Source: JACCZX01 sp963801035
Lineage (GTDB): Bacteria; Pseudomonadota; Gammaproteobacteria; Burkholderiales; Burkholderiaceae_F
Direction of reading: 5' to 3'
Assembly: GCA_963801035.1 (NCBI GenBank)
Contig: CAWDDF010000007.1
Coordinates: 186,001-250,000 of the forward strand
Length of the DNA: 64,000 nt
Shown here: positions 33,991 through 43,300 of the stretch, in pieces
Layout: each line of letters opens with the position of its first letter
How positions within the stretch are numbered: position 1 is the first letter of the stretch
The notes under the pieces: model-generated
Database searches by the model: none
Seen by the model: the letters and a program-made list of their open reading frames with translations, nothing else
What the model was told of the DNA's origin: nothing
Made by a program: the position numbers and the translations under genes

Positions 33991-34872
33991 TCAGTACTGA
34001 ACCTTCTTTTCAACGTAACGAAACTGCACGACCGTTAGCGAGATCACGATTGCCATCAGGACGACCGACTGCGCCGCCGAGCTACCAAGATCGAGTCCCT
34101 TGAAACCGTCGTAGTAAACCTTGTAGACAAGGATCGCGGTCTCCTTGCCCGGCCCGCCCTGTGTCGAGGCATCGATGATCGCGAACGTCTCGAAGAACGC
34201 GTAGACGATGTTGATCACGAGCAGAAAAAACGTCACCGGAGACAGCAGCGGAAATACGATCGTCCAGAAGCGCCGCCACGGTCCCGCGCCGTCAATAGCG
34301 GCGGCTTCGATCAGCGACTTGGGAATTGCCTGCAGCCCTGCCAAAAAGAATAGAAAGTTGTAGCTGATCTGCTTCCAGACCGCTGCCATCACAATCAGCG
34401 CCATCGCATGATCGGCATTTAGCAGGTGATTCCATTCGTAATCGACGAGGCGCAACGCGTAGGGCACGATGCCTATCGATGGTGCAAACATGAACAGCCA
34501 CAGAACACCGGCTACCGCCGGTGCTACCGCGTACGGCCAGACCAGCAGTGTTTTGTAGACGGCGGCGCCGCGCAGCGCGCGGTCCGCGAAGACGGCGAGC
34601 AGCAATGCGATCGAAATGCCAAAGCCAGCAACGAGCGCCGAGAAAATCGCCGTGGTCTTGAACGAATCGATGTATGTCTCGTCGGCAAAGAGCCGGCGAA
34701 AATTCTCCAGCCCTACGAACTCGCGCGTTGCACCGAACGCATCCTGAATTTGCACCGACTGCAGCAACGCCTGTGCAGCGGGCCAGAAGAAGAAAATGCC
34801 GATCACTGCCAGTTGCGGTGCCAGCAACGCCCAAGGCAGCCACGCAGAGCGGAAGCGCACGCGCTTTTCCAT
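33991..34872 (-). CDS. ugpA: ABC transporter permease, UgpA type
   Basis: A 293-residue permease with six helices. It starts MEKRVRFRSAWLPWALLAPQ, and its EAA loop is IEAAAIDGAGPWRRFWTIVFPLL. The C-terminal helix is followed by QFRYVEKKVQY, as in UgpA. ATG 34872 is the family start although the frame is open to 34935. The binding protein gene ugpB, usually first in this operon, is not present: argG with its terminator lies upstream. The system must use a binding protein coded elsewhere, or be decaying. Confidence 0.88.
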   Translation of the reverse strand: MEKRVRFRSAWLPWALLAPQLAVIGIFFFWPAAQALLQSVQIQDAFGATREFVGLENFRRLFADETYIDSFKTTAIFSALVAGFGISIALLLAVFADRALRGAAVYKTLLVWPYAVAPAVAGVLWLFMFAPSIGIVPYALRLVDYEWNHLLNADHAMALIVMAAVWKQISYNFLFFLAGLQAIPKSLIEAAAIDGAGPWRRFWTIVFPLLSPVTFFLLVINIVYAFFETFAIIDASTQGGPGKETAILVYKVYYDGFKGLDLGSSAAQSVVLMAIVISLTVVQFRYVEKKVQY

Positions 34873-34906
34873 GGGCCGGCATGCTAGCGGGTTTCCTTCG
34901 AAGCAA

Positions 34907-34933
34907 GCAAAAAAAGGCCCGCAAGAGCGGGCC
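34907..34933 (-). terminator. Rho-independent terminator after argG
   Basis: On the minus strand GGCCCGC-TCTT-GCGGGCC (34916-34933) is followed by at least seven T residues (34915 to about 34907). It lies 249 bases beyond the argG stop and just before ugpA, so it separates the arg and ugp transcription units. Confidence 0.8.
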
Positions 34934-35181
34934 AAAGGTTAGAACGTGCGGTGTCTAAGGTATCGGTCGGAGAGCTCGAATGCGGAGGAGTACGCGGGAG
35001 AGCACCAACACCACAGACAAGCGAAATATAAACAGCGGCTGCGCTTTGCGCATTCATCCAAACGGCCATTTTCCCGCTCTACCGACAGCCGGTCGGTAAC
35101 TTTGCATGATCGACCGTGCGCTTCTGCAACTAAACCATCGGTGGTGTCTTCGTCTCGAGCACCGCTTCGCCCATCCGCTTG
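34934..35181. other. Untranslated stretch between argG and its terminator
   Basis: Together with the terminator, about 309 bases (34873-35181) hold no gene that I can support. A small inverted repeat ACCGAC-AGCCG-GTCGGT lies near 35080-35097. The ugpA promoter must lie in the part nearest 34873-34906 or within the terminator region, but I cannot mark it. Confidence 0.35.
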
Positions 35182-36522
35182 CTACTTGTTGTCGCTGTCG
35201 TCGGTCAGCCGTGACAACGCGGAACCGGTTCCCGACGTCAACAGTCCCGCACGCGCGTAGTGGGTGAGCTTCTGTCGCGTATCGACGATATCGAGGTTGC
35301 GCATTTGCAGTTGGCCGATGCGGTCGGCTGGGGTGAAGCTTGAATTACCCTTTTCCATGGTCAGCCGGTCTGGCTGATAGGTCAGGTTCGGCGACGTTGT
35401 ATCAAGGACGGAATAGTCGTTGCCTCGGCGCAGTTCAATGGTGACCTCGCCCGTCACGGCGCGCGCTACCCAGCGTTGTGCGCTTTCGCGAAGCATGATC
35501 GCCTGAGGATCGAACCACCGCCCTTGATAAAGCAATCGCCCCAGGCGCCGTCCCCCATCACGGTATTGCTCGATCGTGTCTTCGTTATGAATGCCGGTGA
35601 TCAGGCGTTCATAGGCGATGTGCAGCAACGCCATGCCGGGCGCTTCATAAATGCCGCGGCTTTTCGCCTCAATGATGCGATTTTCGATCTGATCGCTCAT
35701 TCCCAATCCGTGCCGCCCGCCTATCCGGTTCGCTTCCAGCAACAGCTCCACCAAATCAACGAACTGAATACCGTTCAGGGCGACGGGCTGGCCCTGTTCG
35801 AATTGGACACTCACTTCCTCCCGTGCCACCGGCACCGTATCGCGCCAGAACGCAACGCCCATGATCGGATCGACGATGTGCACATTGCTCGACAGCTGTT
35901 CAAGCTCCTTCGCCTCATGCGTTGCACCGAGCATGTTGGAGTCGGTCGAGTACGCCTTGTCCGCCGACATCTTGTAGGCATGTCCGCGAGAGCGCATGAA
36001 TTCGGAGAGTTCGGCGCGTCCTCCCAGTTCGTCAATAAAGGTCTGATCGAGCCATGGCTTGTAGATCTTGAGCTCCGGGTTCGCAAGCAAGCCGTAACGA
36101 TAAAAGCGCTCGATATCGTTGCCCTTGTACGTACTGCCGTCGCCCCAGATGTTGACCTCATCTTCCTTCATTGCGGCGACCAGCAAGGTGCCGGTGACTG
36201 CGCGACCGAGCGGCGTCGTGTTGAAGTAAGTCACTCCCGCTGTGGAAATATGAAATGCGCCGCATTGCAAGGCTGCGATGCCTTCTGCCGCAAGTTGCGA
36301 GCGGCAGTCGATCAACCGCGCCTTTTCTGCCCCGTATTCGCGCGCGCGCGCAGGGATGCTTTCGTAGTCGGCTTCGTCCGGCTGTCCGAGATTGGCGGTG
36401 TACGCATAGGGGATGGCGCCCTTTTCGCGCATCCACAGCAGTGCAGCACTGGTATCGAGCCCGCCTGAAAACGCGATGCCCACTTTGTCGCCGATGGGAA
36501 GATGTTTCAGGATCGTGGCCAT
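35182..36522 (-). CDS. argG: Argininosuccinate synthase
   Basis: A 446-residue enzyme joining citrulline and aspartate at the expense of ATP. The N-type ATP pyrophosphatase motif is VGIAFSGGLDTSAALLWM near residue 15. The length and segments GRAVTGTLLVAAMKEDEV and WGDGSTYKGNDIERFYRYG mark the long, E. coli-like ArgG type. ATG 36522 is the family start, since the additional 35 codons upstream are not conserved in character. It is third in argD-argF-argG, with 26 bases after argF. Confidence 0.94.
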   Translation of the reverse strand: MATILKHLPIGDKVGIAFSGGLDTSAALLWMREKGAIPYAYTANLGQPDEADYESIPARAREYGAEKARLIDCRSQLAAEGIAALQCGAFHISTAGVTYFNTTPLGRAVTGTLLVAAMKEDEVNIWGDGSTYKGNDIERFYRYGLLANPELKIYKPWLDQTFIDELGGRAELSEFMRSRGHAYKMSADKAYSTDSNMLGATHEAKELEQLSSNVHIVDPIMGVAFWRDTVPVAREEVSVQFEQGQPVALNGIQFVDLVELLLEANRIGGRHGLGMSDQIENRIIEAKSRGIYEAPGMALLHIAYERLITGIHNEDTIEQYRDGGRRLGRLLYQGRWFDPQAIMLRESAQRWVARAVTGEVTIELRRGNDYSVLDTTSPNLTYQPDRLTMEKGNSSFTPADRIGQLQMRNLDIVDTRQKLTHYARAGLLTSGTGSALSRLTDDSDNK

Positions 36523-36548
36523 GTGTGACGACGCCGTTTCCTCAGTGC

Positions 36549-37469
36549 CTATACAACATTCTTGCCGAGCAGCAGAAATTCCATCAGCGCCTTTTGCACA
36601 TGCAGGCGATTCTCCGCTTCGTCCCACACAACCGATTGCTCACCATCAATCACGTCGGCGTCGACTTCCTCGCCGCGATGTGCTGGCAGGCAATGCATGA
36701 ACAGGGCTTCGCGGCCGGCCGCCCGCATCATCTTCGCGTCCACTTTCCAGTTGCCGAACGCCTTGATGCGAGCTTCGTTCTCGGCTTCGTAGCCCATGCT
36801 GGTCCAAACGTCGGTAGTGACCAGATCGGCGCCGCGCGCCGCTTCCATCGGATCGGCAAAGACGTACAAATGCTCGCCTGGACTGGCGCGCGTCGGATCG
36901 AGTGCATAACCCTGCGGCGTCGAGACGTTCAGACGAAAACGCAAACTCTGCGCCGCCTGCAGCCAGGTGTACGCCATGTTGTTCGCATCGCCGATCCACG
37001 CAACCGTGCGTCCGGTGATCGGCCCGCGGTGCTCGATGAACGTGAAGATGTCAGCCAGAATCTGGCACGGGTGGAACTCGTTGGTCAGCCCGTTGATCAC
37101 CGGCACGCGCGAGTGTGCAGCGAAGCGCTCGAGCTTGGCCTGCTCGAAGGTTCGGATCATCACGATATCGACCATCCGCGAGATGACGCGCGCGGTGTCC
37201 TCGATCGGCTCGGCGCGCCCCAACTGTGAATCGCCGGTCGTGATGTGGATGACCGATCCGCCCATTTGATACATGCCTGCTTCGAACGACACACGCGTGC
37301 GCGTCGATGCCTTTTCGAACACCATCGCCAGCGTGCGGTCGGCGAGCGGCTGGTAGAACTGGTAGCGCTTGAAGCGGTCCTTGATAATGCGCGAGCGTTC
37401 GAACACCCACTCGAGCTCGGTGCGGTCGAAGTCGGCAAATTGCAGAAAATGGCGAATGCCGCCGGCCAT
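36549..37469 (-). CDS. argF: Ornithine carbamoyltransferase
   Basis: A 306-residue cytoplasmic enzyme making citrulline from ornithine and carbamoyl phosphate. The carbamoyl-phosphate loop is FEKASTRTRVSFE, the ornithine site includes PVINGLTNEFHPCQILAD, and the C-terminal HCLPAHRGEEVD motif with catalytic Cys is intact. It begins five bases after the argD stop and precedes argG. Anabolic, judging by the operon. Confidence 0.94.
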   Translation of the reverse strand: MAGGIRHFLQFADFDRTELEWVFERSRIIKDRFKRYQFYQPLADRTLAMVFEKASTRTRVSFEAGMYQMGGSVIHITTGDSQLGRAEPIEDTARVISRMVDIVMIRTFEQAKLERFAAHSRVPVINGLTNEFHPCQILADIFTFIEHRGPITGRTVAWIGDANNMAYTWLQAAQSLRFRLNVSTPQGYALDPTRASPGEHLYVFADPMEAARGADLVTTDVWTSMGYEAENEARIKAFGNWKVDAKMMRAAGREALFMHCLPAHRGEEVDADVIDGEQSVVWDEAENRLHVQKALMEFLLLGKNVV

Positions 37470-37474
37470 GCAAC

Positions 37475-38683
37475 CTAAGCCGCCTTCGCGGTTGTCGGCG
37501 CTGCCACTGCTTGCTGATGCAGGAAATCTGCGATCAACGGCGCCAAGCGCTCCACGATCATGTCAGCTTCCTCGGCTCGCAGAATCAGGGGCGGCAGCAT
37601 ACGGATGACCGTGTCGTGCGTTACGTTGATCAGCAGACCTGCGGCCAGCGCCTGGCGCACGAGTTCACCGCAGGGCCGGTTGAGCTCGATGCCGATCATC
37701 AGCCCCATGCCGCGTATCTGCACAACGCCGCTGACGCCAGCCAGCCTGCGCTTCAAGCCGTTGACGATCCGCTCGCCCTGCGCGGCGGCGTTTGCCATCA
37801 AACCGTCTTTCTCGATGATCGCAAGCGTCTCGATCCCGGCGCGCATCGCAAGTGGCCCGCCGCCAAACGTCGTGCCGTGGTTGCCGGGTCCGAAGACTCC
37901 GACTGCCGGACCCGCTGCAACGCAAGCACCGACGGGTACCCCGGAGCCCAACCCTTTCGCCAAGGTCATCACGTCGGGTTTGATACCGGCCCATTGATGC
38001 GCGAACCATTTGCCGGTGCGACCGATACCGCTCTGGATCTCGTCGATCATCAGCAACAGACCGCGTTGATCACACAACTGCCGCAGTGCTCTAACGTACT
38101 CGAGATCGGCTACGTAGATTCCGCCTTCGCCCTGCAATACCTCCAACCAGACGGCAAGAACGCGACGATCGGCCTCGCAAGCGCGCCTGACTGCTTCGAT
38201 ATCGTTGTACGGAACGCTGATGAAGCCGGTCGGAAACGGTGCGAAGCCCGCGCGCGCCTTTTCACTACCGGTCGCGGCCAGCGTTGCGAGCGTGCGGCCG
38301 TGCCACGCGCGCTCCATCACGATCGTCTGCGCGGACGGTTCGCCGCGCTTGTGTCCGAACATGCGAACCAGCTTCAACGCGGCTTCATTGGCCTCGGAGC
38401 CGGAGTTGCCGAAAAAGACTTCCTGCATACCTGAGAGCGCGCAGATGCGATCGGCCAGGATCTCTTGCTCGCGTACGCGGTAGACGTTGGACGTGTGTAT
38501 CAGTCGCCCCAGCTGATCAGTCAGCGCTGCCGTCAACTGCGGATGCGCGTGGCCAAGGCCGTTAACGGCAATTCCTGCCAGCGCATCGAGATACTCGTTG
38601 CCCTGCTCGTCGTACAAGCGCACACCTTTGCCATGCGTAAAAGCAATCGGCAACCGGTTGTATGTATTCATCAGGTGCGTCAT
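37475..38683 (-). CDS. argD: Acetylornithine aminotransferase
   Basis: A class III PLP aminotransferase of about 402 aa. The PLP lysine is in VMTLAKGLGSGVPVGA, the cofactor-binding Asp in LLMIDEIQSGIGRTG, and FFGNSGSEANEAALKL is the phosphate-site region. ATG 38683 has an AAGGAG site at ideal spacing; a GTG nine bases upstream lies too close to that site. It is the first gene of argD-argF-argG, preceded by a terminator-like hairpin that isolates it from the decarboxylase gene. Confidence 0.92.
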   Translation of the reverse strand: MTHLMNTYNRLPIAFTHGKGVRLYDEQGNEYLDALAGIAVNGLGHAHPQLTAALTDQLGRLIHTSNVYRVREQEILADRICALSGMQEVFFGNSGSEANEAALKLVRMFGHKRGEPSAQTIVMERAWHGRTLATLAATGSEKARAGFAPFPTGFISVPYNDIEAVRRACEADRRVLAVWLEVLQGEGGIYVADLEYVRALRQLCDQRGLLLMIDEIQSGIGRTGKWFAHQWAGIKPDVMTLAKGLGSGVPVGACVAAGPAVGVFGPGNHGTTFGGGPLAMRAGIETLAIIEKDGLMANAAAQGERIVNGLKRRLAGVSGVVQIRGMGLMIGIELNRPCGELVRQALAAGLLINVTHDTVIRMLPPLILRAEEADMIVERLAPLIADFLHQQAVAAPTTAKAA

Positions 38684-38704
38684 CGTTCGCACTCCTTGCT
38701 GGCC

Positions 38705-38741
38705 AAAAAGAAACGCGGCGGATCATCGTTCCGTCGCCGCG
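38705..38741 (-). terminator. Terminator between arginine decarboxylase-type gene and argD
   Basis: On the minus strand a GC-rich stem (CGCGGCGACGGA pairing with TCCGCCGCG, one bulge) is followed by TTTCTTTTT. It lies about 50 bases beyond the decarboxylase stop and just before the argD ribosome site. It could also work as an attenuator for argD, but no leader peptide is evident. Confidence 0.6.
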
Positions 38742-38789
38742 CTCGGCAATTATATGAGCGACCGCAGCTGAATGGATGCGGCGCCGGCG

Positions 38790-40823
38790 CTAAGCCGCTC
38801 GACGTCGCTGTGGGCGGCTCGCTACCAGCGCAATCAACTGATGTTCTTCATCGGTCGACAGTACGCGGACCGACGGTACGTAGCCCTGATACACGACGCC
38901 GTGCAGTTCGACCTTGTTCTGCACGCGTAAATAACGCACCAGGTATTCGACGATGTTATCGGTGATGCGCTGACCTGGGACCAGGACCGGTATGCCGGGC
39001 GGGTAGGGGACGATTTGATCGCAGCAGATTCGCCCTGCGAGCTCGCGGTTCACCTGGTCGTTGTCGTCAAGCAAAGGCACCAGCTCGCCTGTGGCGTAGT
39101 ACGCATCGCGCGGAAGAAAAGCAAGCTCGGTGAACGGCGGCAGATCGGGCGTCCTATACAGGTGCCGGGGCGCCCGTTTCTCGCGCGCGATTCGCATAAG
39201 CGCGTCATAGAGCCGTGAGCACTTTGAGCGTGTCGTGCCGATCGTCAGCAGCAGAGTCAGCGTGTTGAACGTCGACTTTTCCACGGTGATATTGAAGCGC
39301 GTGAAGAGCTCGTTCTGCAGATCGTCGACCGTCATTCCGCACGATGCTACGTCGACCGTGATCTTGGTGGGGTCGAGGCGAATGCCGTCGTGTTTGACTT
39401 CGTCGGGCAGCAGATCGTCGAGCTCGAGCACGCGAAACACGCCGGTCGAGTTAATTTGCTCGCGCAGCTCGTCGGCCAGCATCAACGTCCGCTGCAGTAG
39501 CTTGTAGCCTTCGAGCACCGCCTGCTTTCGACTGACATCGAGGCTTGCAATCATGCTGTACATCGGACTGGTCGATGTGTGCATGTTGAAGTTCTCGCGA
39601 AAGATGTGCTCGTTGAAGGTCGGGTCGTTCACGTGGATGTACGCAGCCTGCGATAGCGCCGACAGTGTCTTGTGTGCTGACTGCGTCACGTAGTCCGCAC
39701 CCGATTCGAGCGCGGTAGGGCGCAGCGCAGGGTGGAAACGCGCGTGCGCAAACCAGGCCTCGTCGATCAGCACCTTGATATCGCGCGCATGCGCAGCGTC
39801 GATGATCGGCTTCAGGTCATAGCGCAAGCCGTCGTACGTGCACGACGTCAAGACGAGCAATTCGGCTTCGGGATGCTGCTCGATTGCCTTCAGAATCGTT
39901 TTCTTCGGGACGGGTCCGAACACGCCGTACTTGCGATTGACCGAAGAATCGAGATAGATCGGCTGCGCGCCGGACAGCACGACCCCGTGGTGTACCGACT
40001 TATGGCAGTTGCGATCGAGCAGCAGCGTCTCGCCCGGCGCGATCATCGTTTGCAGGATGACCTTGTTTGCGGTCGACGTACCGTTCGTCGCGAAAAATGT
40101 GCGGCGGGCACCGAACGCACGGGCGGCCATCTGTTGCGCTTCCGCGATAACGCCGGTGGGCTCCATCAGCGAGTCAAGTGCCTTCACTGACACCGACAAA
40201 TCGGCGTCGAACACGTGTTCGCCCATGAAGTCGTAAAACTCGCTGGCCCATGCGCTGCCACGCATCGAATCTCCGCTCGAATGCCCCGGCGTGTGCCACG
40301 CGTCCTTGGCCGCCATCACGTACGCTTTGAGCGCATCGTAAAAAGGCGTACGCGCGCGCTCGGCGATTTGTGCATTGAGGATCCGGTACATTCCGCGATA
40401 GTCACGCTCCTCGCGATAAAAGTAACCATCCACCGCCTCGGTAAACAGCGCATCGACCACCTGATCCTCTTTCTCCTTGTCAATGAGGATGTAGATGTCG
40501 ATTTCGGGTCGCAGCGACGTGATCTGCTGCACGAGCTTCAGCGCGGATACCTGCAGGTTGCGCCGACCCTCACCGTTCTTGCGACCGGGTTTGCCGTTTA
40601 ACTTGCTGTCGACCGCGTACAGCTTGTCGTCGGCCACCGCGGTTTGAATGTCGCCGTCGCGCTCGATCAGCGCGAGCCCTTCCTTGGCGGTCAGCGCGCC
40701 AATAAACGAAATTCCGTATGGATTGTCCAGCGAGCGCGCCGCGCCGTTCAGGCCCTTCAGCAGCTCGCGCAAGATCAACGGCTCGTCATTGATGACAAGC
40801 ACCTTGGAAGACGGCTTGGCCAT
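38790..40823 (-). CDS. Orn/Lys/Arg decarboxylase (PLP, with receiver-like N-terminal domain)
   Basis: A 677-residue fold-type I decarboxylase. An N-terminal wing domain (residues 1-150) precedes the catalytic core; the PLP lysine is in TQSAHKTLSALSQA, the cofactor Asp region is IKVLIDEAWFAHARFHP, and WHTPGHSSGD is near residue 190. The C-terminal domain ends the usual way (YPPGIPVLVPGQRI). The wing has a basic insertion (SKLNGKPGRKNGEGRRN) that I do not know from E. coli enzymes. Substrate may be arginine, lysine or ornithine; proximity to argDFG favours arginine or ornithine. Function could be acid resistance or polyamine synthesis. Confidence 0.87.
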   Translation of the reverse strand: MAKPSSKVLVINDEPLILRELLKGLNGAARSLDNPYGISFIGALTAKEGLALIERDGDIQTAVADDKLYAVDSKLNGKPGRKNGEGRRNLQVSALKLVQQITSLRPEIDIYILIDKEKEDQVVDALFTEAVDGYFYREERDYRGMYRILNAQIAERARTPFYDALKAYVMAAKDAWHTPGHSSGDSMRGSAWASEFYDFMGEHVFDADLSVSVKALDSLMEPTGVIAEAQQMAARAFGARRTFFATNGTSTANKVILQTMIAPGETLLLDRNCHKSVHHGVVLSGAQPIYLDSSVNRKYGVFGPVPKKTILKAIEQHPEAELLVLTSCTYDGLRYDLKPIIDAAHARDIKVLIDEAWFAHARFHPALRPTALESGADYVTQSAHKTLSALSQAAYIHVNDPTFNEHIFRENFNMHTSTSPMYSMIASLDVSRKQAVLEGYKLLQRTLMLADELREQINSTGVFRVLELDDLLPDEVKHDGIRLDPTKITVDVASCGMTVDDLQNELFTRFNITVEKSTFNTLTLLLTIGTTRSKCSRLYDALMRIAREKRAPRHLYRTPDLPPFTELAFLPRDAYYATGELVPLLDDNDQVNRELAGRICCDQIVPYPPGIPVLVPGQRITDNIVEYLVRYLRVQNKVELHGVVYQGYVPSVRVLSTDEEHQLIALVASRPQRRRAA

Positions 40824-40854
40824 GCGGGGCGCAGCTTCGCGTACGCCCGTACCG

Positions 40855-41118
40855 CTAGCCCATCGATTTGATAGCGGCAGCCAGGCGGCTCTTGTTGCGG
40901 GAAGCGGTGTTCTTGTGAACGACCTTTTTATCGGCGATCGAATCGATCACGCTGGTGGCCTGGTGCAATGTTTCGAGCGCAGCTTTCTTGTCGCCGCTTT
41001 CAATTGCCTTGCGGACGGATTTCACGGCAGTGCGCAGGCGCGAACGCTGCGCCGAGTTGTGTGCGTTGCGCACGGTCGATTGACGTGCCCGGTGGCGGGC
41101 TTGTTTGGTATTAGCCAT
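40855..41118 (-). CDS. rpsT: 30S ribosomal protein S20
   Basis: An 87-residue basic protein starting MANTKQARHRARQSTVRNAHN, with the family segment RLRTAVKSVRKAIESGDK and the C-terminus HKNTASRNKSRLAAAIKSM. It binds 16S rRNA early in 30S assembly. It is transcribed alone, divergent from murJ, an arrangement common in betaproteobacteria. Sequence and length are complete. Confidence 0.96.
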   Translation of the reverse strand: MANTKQARHRARQSTVRNAHNSAQRSRLRTAVKSVRKAIESGDKKAALETLHQATSVIDSIADKKVVHKNTASRNKSRLAAAIKSMG

Positions 41119-41233
41119 AAGATTCCGGTTTCATGGTCGGCGGCGAAGCGAACACTCCGCGTGTGCTGACAAAGGGGCGGCACTATAGCAAACCGGACAC
41201 CATTTAACTCTAAATTTATCGACACACTGCCCA

Positions 41234-42772
41234 TTGCTTCGCGCCCTTGCCACCGTTAGCGGCCTGACCCTCGTTTCCCGCGTCACGGGACTGGCCAGGG
41301 ACATGCTGATCTCCAGGATCTTCGGAGTCAGCGCAGAGACCGACGCCTTCAATGTGGCGTTTCGCATTCCCAACCTGCTGCGCCGAATGTTCGCCGAAGG
41401 CGCGTTTCAGCAGGCATTCGTACCGATGCTTGCCGATATTCGCAGCCGGGATGAGACTCGCACACGCGAATTTGTCGGACGGATGGCGTCGGCGCTGTTT
41501 TGGGTACTGCTCGCCGTTTCGTTGCTCGGCGTCATCGCCGCGCCGATACTCGTTTGGCTCATCGCCTCGGGACTCGCACGTAACCCCGATGCGTTCGATC
41601 TAGCGACCGTGATGACGCGCTGGATGTTTCCGTACATCCTGTTCATGTCACTGGTCGCGCTCGCGGCCGGAGTGTTGAACACTTACCGTCGGTTTGCGGT
41701 ACCGGCAGCGACTCCGGTGCTGCTTAACCTTTCGTTCATCGCGTGCGCGCTGTGGCTGGCTCCGCATCTGGAGCGGCCGATTGTGGCGCTGGCGTTTGCT
41801 GTCGTTATCGGCGGCGTGCTGCAACTGGCGATGCAATTTCTGGCGCTGCGCACGATCGGCGTCGGCGTTCGCTGGTCATCGCCGCTCGCCGCGTTTCGCG
41901 ATCCTGACGTGCGCCGGGTCGGCGGGCTTATGCTCCCTGCGCTGTTCGCGGTCTCGGTGGCGCAGATCAGCATCATTATCAACACCAACATCGCGTCGCA
42001 TCTGGCAACCGGCAGCGTGACATGGCTGGCATTCGCCGATCGCCTGATGGAGTTTCCGACCGCTCTGCTTGGCGTTGCGCTCGGCACCGTGCTGCTGCCC
42101 AGCCTGTCGACGGCTTTCGCCGAGCAGCGCGTCAACGACTATTCGCACCTGCTCGACTGGGGATTGCGCTTGGTTTTCCTGCTGGCGCTGCCGGCTGCGG
42201 TGGGGCTGGGCATGACCGCTGAAGGCATCGTATCGGTTTTGTTTCAGGGACGAGAGTTCACCGCGTTCGACGTTCGGCAGACCGCGGTGGCAGTCATCGG
42301 CTACTCCGTCGGTCTGCTTGGACTGATTGCCGTAAAGATTCTTGCGCCTGGCTTTTACGCGCAGAAAGATATTCGAACGCCGGTCAAGATTGCGGTCGTC
42401 GTATTAATCGCGACACAGCTCGCTAACGTTGCGCTGGTGCCCGTCTTCGCGCATGCGGGGCTGGCGCTGTCCGTCGGACTCGGAGCATGCGCGAACGCAT
42501 TTGCACTTTTTATCGGTCTCAGAAGGCGAAAGCTGTATCAGCCCGCTGCGGGCTGGGGTTCCTTTGTCGCGCGCCTTGCGATCGCGCTCGTGATCCTGGC
42601 GGGACTGTTGTGGTGGACGCAGCGGCCGCTCGACTGGACTGCAATGCAGGATGCGCCGTGGCAGCGCGTTGCGTGGCTTGCTGCAGTGATTGGCGCCGGT
42701 ACTGCGGGCTACTTCACCGCACTGTTCGCGCTCGGCTTTCGGATGACCGACTTTCGCGTGCGTCGGACCTAG
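41234..42772 (+). CDS. murJ: Lipid II flippase MurJ
   Basis: A 512-residue polytopic protein of the MOP superfamily with about fourteen helices. It begins LLRALATVSGLTLVSRVTGLARD-like text after a TTG start and carries the key arginine region FNVAFRIPNLLRRMFAEGAF. PALFAVSVAQISIIINTNIA and VLFQGREFTAFDV are further family segments. There is no upstream ATG in frame, so TTG 41234 is the most likely start. It moves lipid II across the inner membrane. Its end overlaps the convergent Mpo1-like gene by four bases. Confidence 0.93.
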   Translation: MLRALATVSGLTLVSRVTGLARDMLISRIFGVSAETDAFNVAFRIPNLLRRMFAEGAFQQAFVPMLADIRSRDETRTREFVGRMASALFWVLLAVSLLGVIAAPILVWLIASGLARNPDAFDLATVMTRWMFPYILFMSLVALAAGVLNTYRRFAVPAATPVLLNLSFIACALWLAPHLERPIVALAFAVVIGGVLQLAMQFLALRTIGVGVRWSSPLAAFRDPDVRRVGGLMLPALFAVSVAQISIIINTNIASHLATGSVTWLAFADRLMEFPTALLGVALGTVLLPSLSTAFAEQRVNDYSHLLDWGLRLVFLLALPAAVGLGMTAEGIVSVLFQGREFTAFDVRQTAVAVIGYSVGLLGLIAVKILAPGFYAQKDIRTPVKIAVVVLIATQLANVALVPVFAHAGLALSVGLGACANAFALFIGLRRRKLYQPAAGWGSFVARLAIALVILAGLLWWTQRPLDWTAMQDAPWQRVAWLAAVIGAGTAGYFTALFALGFRMTDFRVRRT

Positions 42773-43275
42773 CTGGGTTCTGAACGCGCGGCCAGTTGCT
42801 CCATGCGCTCGGCAACGTCGCGTTTGTACCCGAAGGCGAAGAACACCTCGGCCATCAGGAATATCGGTGCAATGAAAACCTGAAAGAAGTTGTCCATCAG
42901 CGCCGGCTTCTTGCCTTCGAACGCGTGCCCGATCAACTGCAGTGCCCAGCCGCCGACGAAGGCTGCAGCAAAGACGATGAGTGCGGGTCGCACGCCTTCG
43001 CTTGCGACGCTGTGTGCAGCGACCAGCAGCACCGCGACGAACAGCGTCATCGCAGCCGCGAGCACTGCGTCGAGACGGAAGTAGTAGATCAGCACGATGA
43101 CCGCAAGCACCGTTGCTGCTGACACAGAAAACCCCCCAAGCTCGGCGCGCGGCAGGGCGAGCAGAACGAACAGCGAGAACATGATCAGGGGAACACCGAC
43201 GAAGTGCGTCAGCCGGTTTTTTGGATTGCGGTGATAGCGCAGGTAGACCGACATCTGGTCTTCGAGTGTCTTCAT
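42769..43275 (-). CDS. Mpo1-like (DUF962) membrane protein
   Basis: A 168-residue protein with four or five hydrophobic helices. The N-terminal YLRYHRNPKNRLTHFVGVP and the later GWALQLIGHAFEGKKPAL contain the conserved His pattern of the Mpo1/DUF962 family. Yeast Mpo1 is an iron-dependent alpha-dioxygenase for 2-hydroxy fatty acids; bacterial function is not known. The start has a GGAGG-type site. It is followed on the same strand by a peroxiredoxin gene. Confidence 0.82.
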   Translation of the reverse strand: MKTLEDQMSVYLRYHRNPKNRLTHFVGVPLIMFSLFVLLALPRAELGGFSVSAATVLAVIVLIYYFRLDAVLAAAMTLFVAVLLVAAHSVASEGVRPALIVFAAAFVGGWALQLIGHAFEGKKPALMDNFFQVFIAPIFLMAEVFFAFGYKRDVAERMEQLAARSEPS

Positions 43276-43300
43276 GACGCCTCCGCTTGGGTTCGCTGGT

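Noticed and set aside
35476..36468. A 330-residue open frame antisense to argG
   Set aside because: Fully inside argG with no homology signal.
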